NCBI RefSeq assembly: GCF_018881635.1
Contig: NZ_JACVPY010000002.1
Span: forward strand, 643,545 to 707,544
DNA: 64,000 bases
Origin: Polynucleobacter sp. UB-Piko-W3
GTDB taxonomy: Bacteria > Pseudomonadota > Gammaproteobacteria > Burkholderiales > Burkholderiaceae
Reading direction: 5' to 3'
A program made the translations under genes and the position numbers. Each line of letters begins with the position of its first letter. Position 1 is the first letter of the stretch. This document shows positions 1-9,617 of the stretch, piece after piece. The notes below the pieces were generated by a model. That model searched no databases. It was not told the origin of the DNA and saw nothing but the letters and a program-made list of their open reading frames with translations.

Positions 1-2117
1 AAGGAAAAGAGTCAGAGAGCGCCGATCCTGACATGCTCTTTAAGGATCTATCTGAACTGAAGATTGGTGACCCAGTTGTGCATGCTGAACATGGCATTGG
101 TCGTTACCAAGGCTTAGTTCTCTTAAATGTAGCCCCTCCCAAGGAGGCCCCTATTTTTGAAGAGTTTCTTCATCTTCAATATGCAGGCGAAGCCACTTTG
201 TATGTGCCAGTTCAGCAATTACAAATGGTCACTCGCTATGCTGGATCTGATCCTGATTCTGCGCCACTGCATCAACTTGGTTCTGGTCAATGGGATAAGG
301 CTAAGCGTAAGGCGGCTCAGCAAATACGCGATACCGCCGCTGAATTACTCAGTCTCTATGCTGCAAGAGCGATTCGTAAAGGTCATGCCTTTGAGTTTTC
401 GGCTCATGACTACGCCGCTTTCTCAGAGAGCTTTGGTTTTGAAGAAACGCCAGATCAAGCTAATGCCATTGCGGCAGTGATTGGTGATATGACAAGTGGC
501 ACACCAATGGATCGCCTCGTTTGTGGTGATGTTGGTTTTGGTAAAACAGAAGTTGCTTTGCGCGCGAGCTTTGTAGCTGTCATGGGCGGCAAGCAGGTAG
601 CCATTCTGGCCCCAACTACTTTATTGGCCGAACAACACGTTGCGACTTGGAAAGATCGTTTTGCAGATTGGCCTGTGCGCATCGTGGAACTCTCGCGCTT
701 TAAAACTACTAAAGAAATTAATGCTGCATTAGAGGCTATTGCCAAAGGTGAAGCTGACATTATTATCGGCACCCACAAGCTACTTTCCAAGGAAACGCAA
801 TTTGCCAATCTTGGTTTGGTGATTGTGGATGAAGAGCATCGCTTCGGCGTCCGCCAAAAGGATGCCTTGAAAGCCTTACGTGCTGAAGTCGATATCCTGA
901 CGCTAACTGCTACCCCGATCCCAAGAACATTGGGCATGGCAATGGAGGGCTTACGCGAGTTCTCCATTATTGCTACTGCCCCTCAGAAGCGTCTAGCTAT
1001 TAAAACCTTTGTGCGTCGCGAAGGTGATGGCGTGATTCGTGAGGCAGTACTTCGAGAAATCAAGCGTGGCGGCCAAGTTTATTTCTTGCACAATGAAGTA
1101 GAAACCATACAGAATCGCAAGCATGCATTGCAGGAGCTGATTCCTGAGGCCAGCATTAGCGTGGCTCACGGTCAAATGCATGAGCGTGAGCTGGAGTCAG
1201 TGATGCGTGAGTTCGTTACCCAGCGTACTAATATTTTGCTGTGTACTACGATTATTGAAACAGGGATTGATGTACCAACTGCGAACACCATCATCATGCA
1301 CCGCGCCGATAAGTTTGGTTTAGCGCAATTACATCAACTCCGTGGTCGCGTGGGACGTTCGCATCATCAGGCCTATGCCTACCTCATGGTTCCTGATCCC
1401 GAAGCCCTAAGTAAGCAGGCACAGTTACGGCTCAATGCCATTCAGGCTATGGAAGAGTTAGGATCTGGCTTCTACCTTGCCATGCATGATTTAGAGATTC
1501 GGGGGGCTGGTGAAGTCTTAGGGGATAAACAGTCTGGGGAGATTCATGAAATTGGCTTTCAGCTCTATACAGAAATGCTCAATAGAGCGGTCAAATCCTT
1601 GCGCAGTGGCAAAGAGCCCGATTTGCTCTCGCCTTTGCAAGTCACCACTGATGTCAATCTAGGTGTTCCCGCCCTTCTTCCAAATGACTACTGCCCCGAT
1701 GTCCATGAGCGCCTCTCTTTATACAAACGTTTTGCGGGTACCAATGATTTTTCAGAGTTAATGGGTCTGCGTGAAGAATTGGTAGATCGTTTTGGTGATC
1801 TACCAGATCAAGCCAAGTCTTTTTATGAAACCCATCGTCTACGCTTAGAAATGACCGGGTTTGGTATTAAGAAAATTGATGCGACACCGACATCGATTCA
1901 AATGCAATTTATCCCCAATCCGCCGATTGATCCCATGAAGATTATTCAATTGATACAAAGCTCAAAATATATCCAGCTCAATGGGCAAGATAAACTCAAA
2001 GTACTTCCCCAGAAGGAACGAGAATTTGAGAAACTAGATCAACGCTTAGACGCGATTCGTCAAGTGCTCAGGCGCCTAAATGAATCAGCAGTACTGAGTA
2101 CCGCAAAAGCCAATTAA
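1..2117 (+). CDS. mfd: Transcription-repair coupling factor Mfd, 3' part
   Basis: Mfd is a DNA translocase that removes stalled RNA polymerase from the template and recruits UvrA for repair. The reading frame is open from base 3, so the 5' end lies outside the window; the first ATG at 33 is internal. About 705 residues remain. They begin just before the RNA-polymerase-interacting domain (motif HAEHGIGRYQGL), followed by the helicase core with Walker A GDVGFGKTE and the DEEH box (VDEEHRFG), motif RGRVGRS in the second RecA lobe, and the C-terminal TRCF domain. The UvrB-like N-terminal modules are missing only because of the window edge. serB follows after 20 bases on the same strand. Identification is very secure. 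Confidence 0.97.
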   Translation, partial: GKESESADPDMLFKDLSELKIGDPVVHAEHGIGRYQGLVLLNVAPPKEAPIFEEFLHLQYAGEATLYVPVQQLQMVTRYAGSDPDSAPLHQLGSGQWDKAKRKAAQQIRDTAAELLSLYAARAIRKGHAFEFSAHDYAAFSESFGFEETPDQANAIAAVIGDMTSGTPMDRLVCGDVGFGKTEVALRASFVAVMGGKQVAILAPTTLLAEQHVATWKDRFADWPVRIVELSRFKTTKEINAALEAIAKGEADIIIGTHKLLSKETQFANLGLVIVDEEHRFGVRQKDALKALRAEVDILTLTATPIPRTLGMAMEGLREFSIIATAPQKRLAIKTFVRREGDGVIREAVLREIKRGGQVYFLHNEVETIQNRKHALQELIPEASISVAHGQMHERELESVMREFVTQRTNILLCTTIIETGIDVPTANTIIMHRADKFGLAQLHQLRGRVGRSHHQAYAYLMVPDPEALSKQAQLRLNAIQAMEELGSGFYLAMHDLEIRGAGEVLGDKQSGEIHEIGFQLYTEMLNRAVKSLRSGKEPDLLSPLQVTTDVNLGVPALLPNDYCPDVHERLSLYKRFAGTNDFSELMGLREELVDRFGDLPDQAKSFYETHRLRLEMTGFGIKKIDATPTSIQMQFIPNPPIDPMKIIQLIQSSKYIQLNGQDKLKVLPQKEREFEKLDQRLDAIRQVLRRLNESAVLSTAKAN

Positions 2118-2137
2118 CCATTGCTATTATTAAAGCT

Positions 2138-3025
2138 ATGCCTAAGCTAAGTCTCATTGCCCTATCTAGAGAGCCAATACAGGAAAAGCTAGTCTTTGAG
2201 CTCAAAGACCAAGCAATAACATTTGGAGTCACACTTCATACGGTTGGTGGTCAGATATCAAACGGTGCTTACTATTCGGAACGGTGGGAATCTAATCAGC
2301 AGCTAGAAACTACTCAGAGAGAAAATCTACGCGCTATTGCAGCAAGATTGAATAGTGACCTCTGCTTCTTAGATGCTGATCTTCAGCCTACCGATATCAA
2401 AGTACTGGCAATGGATATGGACTCTACCCTCATCAATATTGAATGTATTGATGAGATAGCAGACTTCACAGGCAAAAAAGCAGCTGTCGCTCAAATTACT
2501 GAAGCGACCATGCGTGGTGAGATCAAAGATTTTCAAGAGAGCCTGCGGCGTCGTGTTGCGCTACTTGAGGGTATTTCAGCCGATGCCCTTGAAGCAGTTT
2601 ATCGGGAGCGCTTGCAAGCAAATCCGGGGGCAGCCGAGCTCTTAGTAGGAGCCAACCAACGCGGGCTTTACACCCTCTTAGTTTCTGGTGGCTTTACTTT
2701 CTTCACAGAAAAACTCCGCCAGCAACTAGGCTTTAAGCAGGCCCAAGCCAACACCCTTGAAATCATCAATGGCAAGCTCACCGGTAAAGTACTCGGCGAT
2801 ATTGTGGATGGTGCAGCTAAAGCAGCTTATCTTGATGAGGCTTGTCGCCTATTGGGGTGTACTAAAGCAAATGCAATGACAATCGGTGATGGTGCAAATG
2901 ATCTCATCATGATGAATGGCTCTGGTATTAGTGTTGCCTATAAAGCAAAACCCATCGTTAAAGAAAAAGCCGATGCGGCTTTTGACCGAGTCGGCTTGGA
3001 TGCTGCTTTACTGCTGATTTCTTAG
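2138..3025 (+). CDS. serB: Phosphoserine phosphatase SerB
   Basis: SerB removes phosphate from O-phosphoserine in the last step of serine synthesis, in the cytoplasm. The 295-residue protein has an N-terminal regulatory-type region of about 85 residues and then a HAD-superfamily core: motif I DMDSTLIN near residue 98 (the first Asp is the phosphorylated nucleophile), motif II SGGFTFF, and motif III GDGANDLIMM. Length and motif order are typical of proteobacterial SerB. It lies 20 bases after mfd and converges with the thiolase gene, with only 8 bases between the stop codons and no obvious terminator hairpin there. Confidence 0.96.
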   Translation: MPKLSLIALSREPIQEKLVFELKDQAITFGVTLHTVGGQISNGAYYSERWESNQQLETTQRENLRAIAARLNSDLCFLDADLQPTDIKVLAMDMDSTLINIECIDEIADFTGKKAAVAQITEATMRGEIKDFQESLRRRVALLEGISADALEAVYRERLQANPGAAELLVGANQRGLYTLLVSGGFTFFTEKLRQQLGFKQAQANTLEIINGKLTGKVLGDIVDGAAKAAYLDEACRLLGCTKANAMTIGDGANDLIMMNGSGISVAYKAKPIVKEKADAAFDRVGLDAALLLIS

Positions 3026-3033
3026 TTAGATGA

Positions 3034-4218
3034 TTACATCCGTTCGAAAATAGTCGCAATACCTTGACCACCACCAATACACATAGTTACCAAGGCGTAT
3101 TTACCTTGCACGCGCTGTAATTCGTGGACAGCTTTGGTGGCAATTGCCGCACCTGAACATCCAATAGGGTGACCTAAAGCGATCGCGCCACCATTGACGT
3201 TGGTTTTAGCGGGATCTAATCCCAAGCCTTTCATTACCGCTAAAGCTTGCGCAGCAAATGCTTCATTCGATTCGATCACATCCATTTGCTCTAGCTTCAG
3301 ACCAGCACGCTCTAAGGCAAGCTTGCTTGCAGGAATCGGGCCTTCACCCATGATGTGGTTAGGTACACCTGCAACTGCGTAAGAAACTAAACGGGCAATA
3401 GGTTTATGACCAGCCTTTTTCGCTGTTTCTGCGTCAGCCAATACAAAGAATGCTGCGCCATCATTAATACCAGAGGCATTACCTGCAGTGACAGAGCCAC
3501 CTTCTTTTTTGAACACGGCCTTCATCTTGCCAAGAGTTTCCATGGTAGTATCTGGCTTGCAATGCTCATCGGTATCAAACACAACATCGCCCTTACGAGA
3601 CTTGATAGTGATTGGTACGATTTGTGACTTAAAGCGACCTTCTTTAATCGCATGAGCTGCGCGACGATGGGACTCGACTGCGAAAGCATCCTGCTCTTCA
3701 CGAGTCAGCTTCCATTTTTCAACGAGATTCTCAGCGGTAACACCCATGTGGCCAACGCCAAATGGATCAGTCAATACAGCGACCATTAAGTCAAGCATCT
3801 TGGTATCACCCATACGTGCGCCGCTTCGCATTGCAGGAGAACCATACATGCCGCGTGACATCACTTCAACGCCGCCGCCCACTCCGTAATCGCAATCACC
3901 CAGTATGATTTGCTGCGCAGTGGTCACAATCGCTTGTAAGCCAGAGCTGCATAAACGGTTTAGCGACATTGCTACAGATTCCATTGGTAAGCCAGCCTGA
4001 ATTGCAGCTACACGAGCAACATAAGCGTAACGACTATCCGTTGGAATCGTGTTTCCAACGGTAACGTAATTCACTAATGCAGGATCAACGCCAGAGCGCG
4101 CAACTGCTTCTTTCATGACCATGCCGCCGAGCTCTGAGGGCTCAAGGCTACTCAGAGAACCATTAAAGGCACCAATAGCAGAACGAACTGCACTTAAAAC
4201 AACGACTTCACGACTCAT
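3034..4218 (-). CDS. Acetyl-CoA acetyltransferase (beta-ketothiolase)
   Basis: Condenses two acetyl-CoA to acetoacetyl-CoA, or a longer acyl-CoA, and also runs as a degradative thiolase. The 394-residue protein has the thiolase active-site cysteine in LCSSGLQA, the GHPIGCSGA motif with catalytic His, and the C-terminal CIGGGQG motif. The ATG at 4218 is chosen over an upstream in-frame start at 4242 because AAGGGG sits 6 bases before it and the protein then begins MSREVVVLS like family members. It is the last gene of the minus-strand pha cluster, 69 bases after rimO. It could be a PhaA or BktB-type enzyme; the motifs cannot settle substrate length, so no symbol is given. Confidence 0.93.
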   Translation of the reverse strand: MSREVVVLSAVRSAIGAFNGSLSSLEPSELGGMVMKEAVARSGVDPALVNYVTVGNTIPTDSRYAYVARVAAIQAGLPMESVAMSLNRLCSSGLQAIVTTAQQIILGDCDYGVGGGVEVMSRGMYGSPAMRSGARMGDTKMLDLMVAVLTDPFGVGHMGVTAENLVEKWKLTREEQDAFAVESHRRAAHAIKEGRFKSQIVPITIKSRKGDVVFDTDEHCKPDTTMETLGKMKAVFKKEGGSVTAGNASGINDGAAFFVLADAETAKKAGHKPIARLVSYAVAGVPNHIMGEGPIPASKLALERAGLKLEQMDVIESNEAFAAQALAVMKGLGLDPAKTNVNGGAIALGHPIGCSGAAIATKAVHELQRVQGKYALVTMCIGGGQGIATIFERM

Positions 4219-4287
4219 AACAATCCCCTTAGCTGAGCCCAAAAATAGGCTTAATCAATAAAACAACCTTCATTTTTATTACTTTTC

Positions 4288-5646
4288 TCAAGTTTCCGCT
4301 ACTAGATCATGCCCTTGGGAGCTGATAACCATAGCACGAATGATTTCTCCTGCGCGATAGCGTTTTGAAGGCTTGCTAGCGGGCAAAACCCTCACCAAAC
4401 CATCAATTTCAGGGGCATCACCAATAGTCCTGCCAATTCCACCTGACTCATCAACCCGATCAATCAGAACTTGAACTCTTTTGCCAATCTTTTTCGAAAG
4501 ACGCAAAATTGAAATTTCCTCTGCTTTTGCCATAAAACGTACTCGGCGTTCTTCGCGTATCGCATCAGGAACAGGGCTTTCTAATTGATTTGCGGTAGCA
4601 CCCTCCACTGGTGAATAAGCAAAACAACCCGCACGATCTATTTGGGCCTCATCCAAGAAGTTTAGTAAATACTCAAACTCTGCTTCCGTCTCTCCAGGAA
4701 ATCCAGCGATAAAAGTACTGCGAATCACTAAATCAGGGCAAGCGGCGCGCCAAGCCAAGATGCGCTCTAAATTTTTTTCACCACTTGCAGGTCGCTTCAT
4801 TCTTTTTAGAACATCGGGATGAGCGTGCTGCAGTGGAATATCTAAATACGGAAGCACTCCATATCCATGTTCAGCAAACTCTGCCATTAACGGCAAAACG
4901 TCATCTACGTGTGGATAGGGGTAAACGTAATGCAGTCTTACCCAAGCTTGATGCTCACGTGCAATTTGATTTAATGCGTTTACCAAATCAAACATGCGTG
5001 TCTTCACTGGCTTGCCGTCCCAAAAGCCAGTTCGGTATTGGATATCGACACCGTATGCACTAGTGTCTTGAGAGACAACCAATAATTCTTTAACGCCTGA
5101 TTCAAATAAGCGTTTAGCTTCTAAGAGTACCTCGCCAATCGGCCTCGATACCAGATCACCGCGAAGGCTGGGAATGATGCAGAAAGTGCAGCGATGGTTG
5201 CAGCCTTCAGAAATTTTCAAATAAGCGTAATGCTTTGGCGTGAGCTTGATTCCTATTGGAGGGACTAAGTCTACAAATGGATCATGTGGTTTTGGTAAGT
5301 GCAGATGAATCGCTTGCATTACCTCATCGGTAGCGTGAGGACCTGTAACCGCAAGGACTTTAGGATGAATACTCTGAATCAGATCAGTGCCATCGGGATT
5401 TTTTTTGGCTCCTAAGCAACCAGTCACGATGACTTTGCCATTTTCAGCAAGAGCCTCTCCAATAGCAGCCAGGCTTTCCTCTACTGCTGAATCAATAAAA
5501 CCACAGGTATTAACCACAACGAGATCTGCGCCTGAATAATCTTTTGCAGTCTCATAACCTTCCGCGCTCAGTTGCGTCAGGATAAGCTCAGAGTCAACGA
5601 GCGCCTTAGGGCAACCTAAGGATACAAAGCCGATTTTTCCTGCCAC
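4288..5646 (-). CDS. rimO: Ribosomal protein uS12 methylthiotransferase RimO
   Basis: Radical-SAM methylthiotransferase that adds a methylthio group to an aspartate of ribosomal protein uS12. The 452-residue protein has the N-terminal MTTase domain with three iron-sulfur cysteines ([23 protein letters not shown]), the radical-SAM motif CNHRCTFC near residue 150, and a C-terminal TRAM-like domain. It is RimO rather than MiaB because of the [10 protein letters not shown] start motif. It begins 2 bases after the phaR stop codon, so it is probably co-transcribed with the PHB genes although it has no known role in polymer metabolism. Confidence 0.96.
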   Translation of the reverse strand: MAGKIGFVSLGCPKALVDSELILTQLSAEGYETAKDYSGADLVVVNTCGFIDSAVEESLAAIGEALAENGKVIVTGCLGAKKNPDGTDLIQSIHPKVLAVTGPHATDEVMQAIHLHLPKPHDPFVDLVPPIGIKLTPKHYAYLKISEGCNHRCTFCIIPSLRGDLVSRPIGEVLLEAKRLFESGVKELLVVSQDTSAYGVDIQYRTGFWDGKPVKTRMFDLVNALNQIAREHQAWVRLHYVYPYPHVDDVLPLMAEFAEHGYGVLPYLDIPLQHAHPDVLKRMKRPASGEKNLERILAWRAACPDLVIRSTFIAGFPGETEAEFEYLLNFLDEAQIDRAGCFAYSPVEGATANQLESPVPDAIREERRVRFMAKAEEISILRLSKKIGKRVQVLIDRVDESGGIGRTIGDAPEIDGLVRVLPASKPSKRYRAGEIIRAMVISSQGHDLVAET

Positions 5647-5648
5647 AA

Positions 5649-6209
5649 CTATTCTTTTTCAGATTTAGTGGGCTGGGGGGTAAATGGAAAATTACCAAAG
5701 AGATTTTGTGAGCCTTGGAGTTGCTCTTGCATCTTCACAAATAAATCTTTGCTTTGCTCCATGTAATTCCCCATCAAACCTTGCATGAGGGGATTTTGGA
5801 GATTCATCATCTGAGACCAAGCTTCGGGTGAGCTGCCAGCCCCAAGACCTTTAGTCTGATCACCCAATTTATTATGAATATCCACAAAAGACTGCATGGT
5901 CTTTTCGAGATAGTTACCCATCAAGCCTTGCATGGAGTTGCCATAGAAGCGAATGATTTGAGAAAGCATTTGTGAAGAAAATACTGGGGCCCCACCAGCC
6001 TCTTCTTCCAGAATAATTTGCAGCAGAATATTGCGTGTCAGATCTTCATCCGTCTTTGCGTCGATTACTTTAAAAACTTCATTTGCCATCACTAAGCCTT
6101 TGATATCAGACAAAGTGACATAAGTGCTTGTTTGTGTATCGTAGAGACGGCGATTGGGATATTTCTTAATGAGCCGGTCTTCGCCAGCTCGCTTTGTACG
6201 GGTAACCAT
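5649..6209 (-). CDS. phaR: Polyhydroxyalkanoate synthesis repressor PhaR
   Basis: DNA- and granule-binding regulator that represses phasin genes until polymer is present. The 186-residue protein has the N-terminal PhaR DNA-binding domain with the signature [18 protein letters not shown], then the PHB accumulation regulatory domain, and a Gln/Met/Phe-rich C-terminal half suited to binding polymer. Two copies of the stretch GLMGNY are seen (near residues 100 and 145). Start: the ATG at 6209 is preceded by AAGGAAA; an upstream in-frame start at 6233 lacks such a site. Two CTGC-N3-GCA(G/A) sites lie in its upstream region, which suggests autoregulation. Confidence 0.95.
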   Translation of the reverse strand: MVTRTKRAGEDRLIKKYPNRRLYDTQTSTYVTLSDIKGLVMANEVFKVIDAKTDEDLTRNILLQIILEEEAGGAPVFSSQMLSQIIRFYGNSMQGLMGNYLEKTMQSFVDIHNKLGDQTKGLGAGSSPEAWSQMMNLQNPLMQGLMGNYMEQSKDLFVKMQEQLQGSQNLFGNFPFTPQPTKSEKE

Positions 6210-6227
6210 TTTTTTCCTTACTGAATA

Positions 6228-6238
6228 CTGCAACGCAA
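6228..6238. promoter_or_regulatory. Candidate PhaR operator, proximal half-degenerate site
   Basis: CTGCAACGCAA, about 20 bases upstream of the phaR start codon, differs from the CTGC-N3-GCAG palindrome by its last base. Binding of PhaR to TGC-rich inverted repeats of this kind is known in other PHB bacteria (recalled, not looked up). Together with the perfect site at 6311 it brackets the likely phaR promoter. Confidence 0.4.
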
Positions 6239-6310
6239 CATCAGCTTAGTTTATCTCTCGCTTGAAGTAAAGCTAAATAAGCCGTGTTGCGCTTACTCAA
6301 TATATAAATG

Positions 6311-6321
6311 CTGCACTGCAG
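6311..6321. promoter_or_regulatory. Candidate PhaR operator, perfect CTGC-N3-GCAG palindrome
   Basis: CTGCACTGCAG lies 2 bases beyond the phaB stop codon and about 100 bases upstream of phaR. The spacing and half-sites match the TGC-rich operator class reported for PhaR proteins. It would allow PhaR to control its own gene separately from phaC and phaB. Confidence 0.5.
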
Positions 6322-6323
6322 TA

Positions 6324-7064
6324 TTAGCCAGTATGAATGCCGCCGTTTAATGAGAAGTCGGCTCCAGTTGCGTAACCACCATCATCAGAAGCAATCCAAC
6401 AACAAATAGAAGCGATCTCTTCAGGAGTGCCTAAGCGCTTTACCGGTATTCCGGCAACGATCTTCTCTAAGACATCTTCGCGAATGGCTTTCACCATGTC
6501 GGTACCAATATAACCAGGAGAGACCGTATTGACCGTAACGCCCTTGGTGGCAACCTCTTGAGCTAAGGCCATGGTGAAGCCGTGCAAGCCTGCTTTAGCA
6601 GTGGAATAGTTTGCTTGACCAAACTGTCCTTTTTGGCCATTTACAGAAGAAATATTGATGACTCGGCCCCAGTTGTTCTCAACCATACCTTCGATTACTT
6701 GCTTGGTCACGTTAAATAATGAATTGAGATTGGTATCAATAACGGCCTTCCATGCGTCAGGCGTCATCTTACGGAAAACGCTATCCCGCGTAATACCTGC
6801 ATTGTTCACTAATACATCAACGCGACCTACCTCAGCCTTGACCTTATCAAAAGCTGCAACTGTACTGTCCCAATCGGACACATTGCCCTCCGAAGCGATA
6901 AAGTCATAGCCTAAAGCTTTTTGCTCCCCAAGCCATCGATCCTTTCGCGGAGAATTTGGACCACAACCAGCGATCACCTTAAATCCATCTTTTGCTAAAC
7001 GTTGGCAGATAGCGGTACCGATACCACCCATACCACCAGTAACATACGCGACTTTTTGAGACAT
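6324..7064 (-). CDS. phaB: Acetoacetyl-CoA reductase PhaB
   Basis: NADPH-dependent reductase making (R)-3-hydroxybutyryl-CoA, the PHB monomer. The 246-residue short-chain dehydrogenase has the nucleotide-binding motif GGMGGIG, NNAGITRDSVF (typical of PhaB), catalytic Ser in INISSVNG and the YSTAKAG active site. The sequence MSQKVAYVTGGMGGIGT and the residue pattern NVTKQVIEGM match PhaB rather than FabG. It sits 39 bases downstream of phaC and upstream of phaR. Confidence 0.95.
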   Translation of the reverse strand: MSQKVAYVTGGMGGIGTAICQRLAKDGFKVIAGCGPNSPRKDRWLGEQKALGYDFIASEGNVSDWDSTVAAFDKVKAEVGRVDVLVNNAGITRDSVFRKMTPDAWKAVIDTNLNSLFNVTKQVIEGMVENNWGRVINISSVNGQKGQFGQANYSTAKAGLHGFTMALAQEVATKGVTVNTVSPGYIGTDMVKAIREDVLEKIVAGIPVKRLGTPEEIASICCWIASDDGGYATGADFSLNGGIHTG

Positions 7065-7103
7065 TACGTTCCCCTTAAAAAAACTTCGTTCATTGTTGCT
7101 CTT

Positions 7104-8744
7104 CTAACTTCCTTGAGCTGCTTTTTCTTTTACATAAATCCCAGGTGCAGCTTCCATTTTTTTGTACTTCGCATTACCAAATTTTTTAGTTGCGGGCTTT
7201 TGCTCACCTCCAAATTGTTCGAGCCACTGGGTGTAATCAGGCCACCAGCTACCAGTAATCTGTTTTGCGCCTTCTAGCCATTCATGAGCCGTTGCTGCAA
7301 TCTTGTTGTTCTCAAAGTAATAACGTTTGTTCTTTGCAGGTGGATTGATAACTCCTGCAATATGACCAGAGGCACCAAGTACAAAACGATTCTTACCCTT
7401 TAAGAGATGAGTTGATTCATAAGCAGATTGCCACGGGACAATATGATCTTCTTGTGAAGCGTATATATAGGTAGGACACTTGATCTTGCCCAAATCAATC
7501 TTCTCGCCACAGATAGTAAGCTTGCCTGGTTTAACCAGATCATTCTGCAGATACGTATGGCGCAAGTACCAGCAATACATATTGCCCGGCAAATTCGTTG
7601 AGTCGCCATTCCAATAGAGCAAATCAAATGGTGGCGGAGAATTACCCTTGAGGTAGTTTTCAACAACATAGTTCCACACCAAATCATTCGGGCGTAGAAA
7701 GGAAAAGGTATTACCCAGATCTAAGCCAGACATCATGCCGTATTTGCCGTCCTTACTGCCTTTGCCGCCAATCGTTTTTTCACGCATCTCGACCATGCCT
7801 TCGTCGATGAAGACATCCAAAATACCCGTGTTCGTGAAGTCCAACAAGGTTGTCAATAAGGTCAAGCTGGCTACTGGATGTTCATTACGGGCCGCTAGAA
7901 CTGCCAAGGCTGATGTCGTTAGTGTGCCGCCAACACAAAAACCTAGGGCGTTAATCTGCTTGGTATTGCCAATCTCTTTGACAGCCTCGATTGCTTTAAT
8001 CACGCCCTCACCTACATAGTCATCCCAACTGACCTGCGCCATAGAAGCATCAGGATTTTTCCAGGAGACCAAGAACACAGTATGTCCTTGGGAAACCATA
8101 TGACGAACCACCGAGTTATTAGGCTGCAGATCCAGGATGTAATACTTATTGATACATGGTGGCACCATGAGATACGGGCGCTCAAAGACCGTTTCTGTGA
8201 GTGGTGTGTATTGAATGAGTTCAAATAGCTCATTTCTAAACACAATGTGCCCTTCTGTTGTGGCAATATTTTCACCAACCTCAAAAGCGCTCTCATCAGT
8301 TTGAGAAACTTTGCCCTTCTTCATATCGCCAAGCAGATTTGCAATTCCTTTTTGAATTGACTCCCCTTGGGTACTAATAATGTTTTCTAGAACTTCTGGA
8401 TTGGTTGCAATGAAGTTCGATGGTGAGAGTGCATCGATCATTTGCTCAGTTGTAAACAAAATCTTCTGTTTAGTCTTTTCATCAGTCTCTACTGCTTTAG
8501 CTAAAGACATGAGGTGCTTTGAGTTCAGTAAATACGTTGCTGCAATTACTTTGCTCCAAGAGGAATGCCAGGCTTTACCAGCAAAGCGACGATCTTTCAC
8601 TTCAATCGCCTCAGGATTGGTCGCAATATGGGCTAACTCTGCAAAGTATTCTTTTTGAATTTCCGCCAAACGCTCTGATGGAATCATCGCCATATGATGC
8701 GGCGCCAAAGATGGTGTTGCACTGGGATTCATGCCTGCAAACAT
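7104..8744 (-). CDS. phaC: Class I polyhydroxyalkanoate synthase PhaC
   Basis: Polymerises (R)-3-hydroxyacyl-CoA into PHB at the granule surface. The 546-residue length and single-subunit form fit class I. The lipase-like box is GFCVGGT with the catalytic Cys; the catalytic Asp lies in EDHIVPW and the His in SGHIAGVINPP. The N-terminal part holds the PhaC_N domain. It is the first gene of the minus-strand pha cluster. The 110 bases upstream, to the end of pgeF, are AT-rich with repeated TATATAGTT, a plausible promoter region. Confidence 0.96.
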   Translation of the reverse strand: MFAGMNPSATPSLAPHHMAMIPSERLAEIQKEYFAELAHIATNPEAIEVKDRRFAGKAWHSSWSKVIAATYLLNSKHLMSLAKAVETDEKTKQKILFTTEQMIDALSPSNFIATNPEVLENIISTQGESIQKGIANLLGDMKKGKVSQTDESAFEVGENIATTEGHIVFRNELFELIQYTPLTETVFERPYLMVPPCINKYYILDLQPNNSVVRHMVSQGHTVFLVSWKNPDASMAQVSWDDYVGEGVIKAIEAVKEIGNTKQINALGFCVGGTLTTSALAVLAARNEHPVASLTLLTTLLDFTNTGILDVFIDEGMVEMREKTIGGKGSKDGKYGMMSGLDLGNTFSFLRPNDLVWNYVVENYLKGNSPPPFDLLYWNGDSTNLPGNMYCWYLRHTYLQNDLVKPGKLTICGEKIDLGKIKCPTYIYASQEDHIVPWQSAYESTHLLKGKNRFVLGASGHIAGVINPPAKNKRYYFENNKIAATAHEWLEGAKQITGSWWPDYTQWLEQFGGEQKPATKKFGNAKYKKMEAAPGIYVKEKAAQGS

Positions 8745-8855
8745 AGTGCTCTCTTCAATTAATTAAGTTCATTCTCGATCTATATAGTTTATATAGTTAT
8801 ACGCAATAACCCTAGCCGTAGGGCTAAGCTAGTGTTTACCCGCAACAATTAAGGT

Positions 8856-9617
8856 CTACGGGGATATCCAGATGAGCGAGGCAAAGCGCCCGGTAACCCC
8901 GTCACGACGATAGGAGAAAAACTGCTCCCGATCCAAAACTGTGCACAGGTCGCCACCAAAGGTGGAGGTGACTCCAGCTCTTTTGAGGCGGTCTCGAGCG
9001 AGTTGATAAAGATTAGCTAAATACTTGCCAGGCTTATTGGCGATCGGCAAAAAGCAATGCTTCATATCATGCAGACCACATTCCTGAAAGCGCTCCACTA
9101 CATCTTCGCCGACTTCAAAAGATTCTGGACCAATCGCTGGGCCCATCCAAGCAATGAAATCACAATCGCTCGATGGATGGGATAGCTTGAGCATTTCACG
9201 TACTGTGTTTTCTAATACGCCCTCACATAAACCACGCCATCCAGCATGGGCGGCGCCAATGACTGTGCCATCAGCATTAGACAGTAGTACGGGTAGACAG
9301 TCAGCAGTCATGATCGCCAAGACTTCATCTGGAATATTGGTCACCGCAGCATCGGCTTCATAAGGCTTGCTAGAAAACTGAGAGCGGCTAGCTGGGGTGC
9401 TAACTTGAATACTATGAGTTTGCTTCAACCAAATAGGCTCTGCGGGAAGATGCTTTCTAATCAATTTACGATTAGCAATCACCCTAGCGGGATCATCTCC
9501 AACATGATCCCCAAGGTTGAGTGTGTCGTATGGCAAGGAGCTGACGCCTCCTTGCCTTGTTGTCACTAGGGCATGAATAGCACCTGGAGCCGGCCATGTT
9601 GGTTTAATGGCATTCAT
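8856..9617 (-). CDS. pgeF: Peptidoglycan editing factor PgeF (YfiH, laccase-domain)
   Basis: Multicopper-oxidase-like fold protein that corrects misincorporated residues in peptidoglycan precursors; homologues were once called laccases and some act on purine nucleosides. The 253-residue protein shows the family motifs MTADCLPVLL (metal Cys), GAAHAGWRGL (metal His) and IGPESFEVGEDV, ending with YRRDGVTGRFASLIW. It overlaps the end of rluD by 4 bases (ATGA type), an arrangement common in proteobacteria. Confidence 0.93.
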   Translation of the reverse strand: MNAIKPTWPAPGAIHALVTTRQGGVSSLPYDTLNLGDHVGDDPARVIANRKLIRKHLPAEPIWLKQTHSIQVSTPASRSQFSSKPYEADAAVTNIPDEVLAIMTADCLPVLLSNADGTVIGAAHAGWRGLCEGVLENTVREMLKLSHPSSDCDFIAWMGPAIGPESFEVGEDVVERFQECGLHDMKHCFLPIANKPGKYLANLYQLARDRLKRAGVTSTFGGDLCTVLDREQFFSYRRDGVTGRFASLIWISP

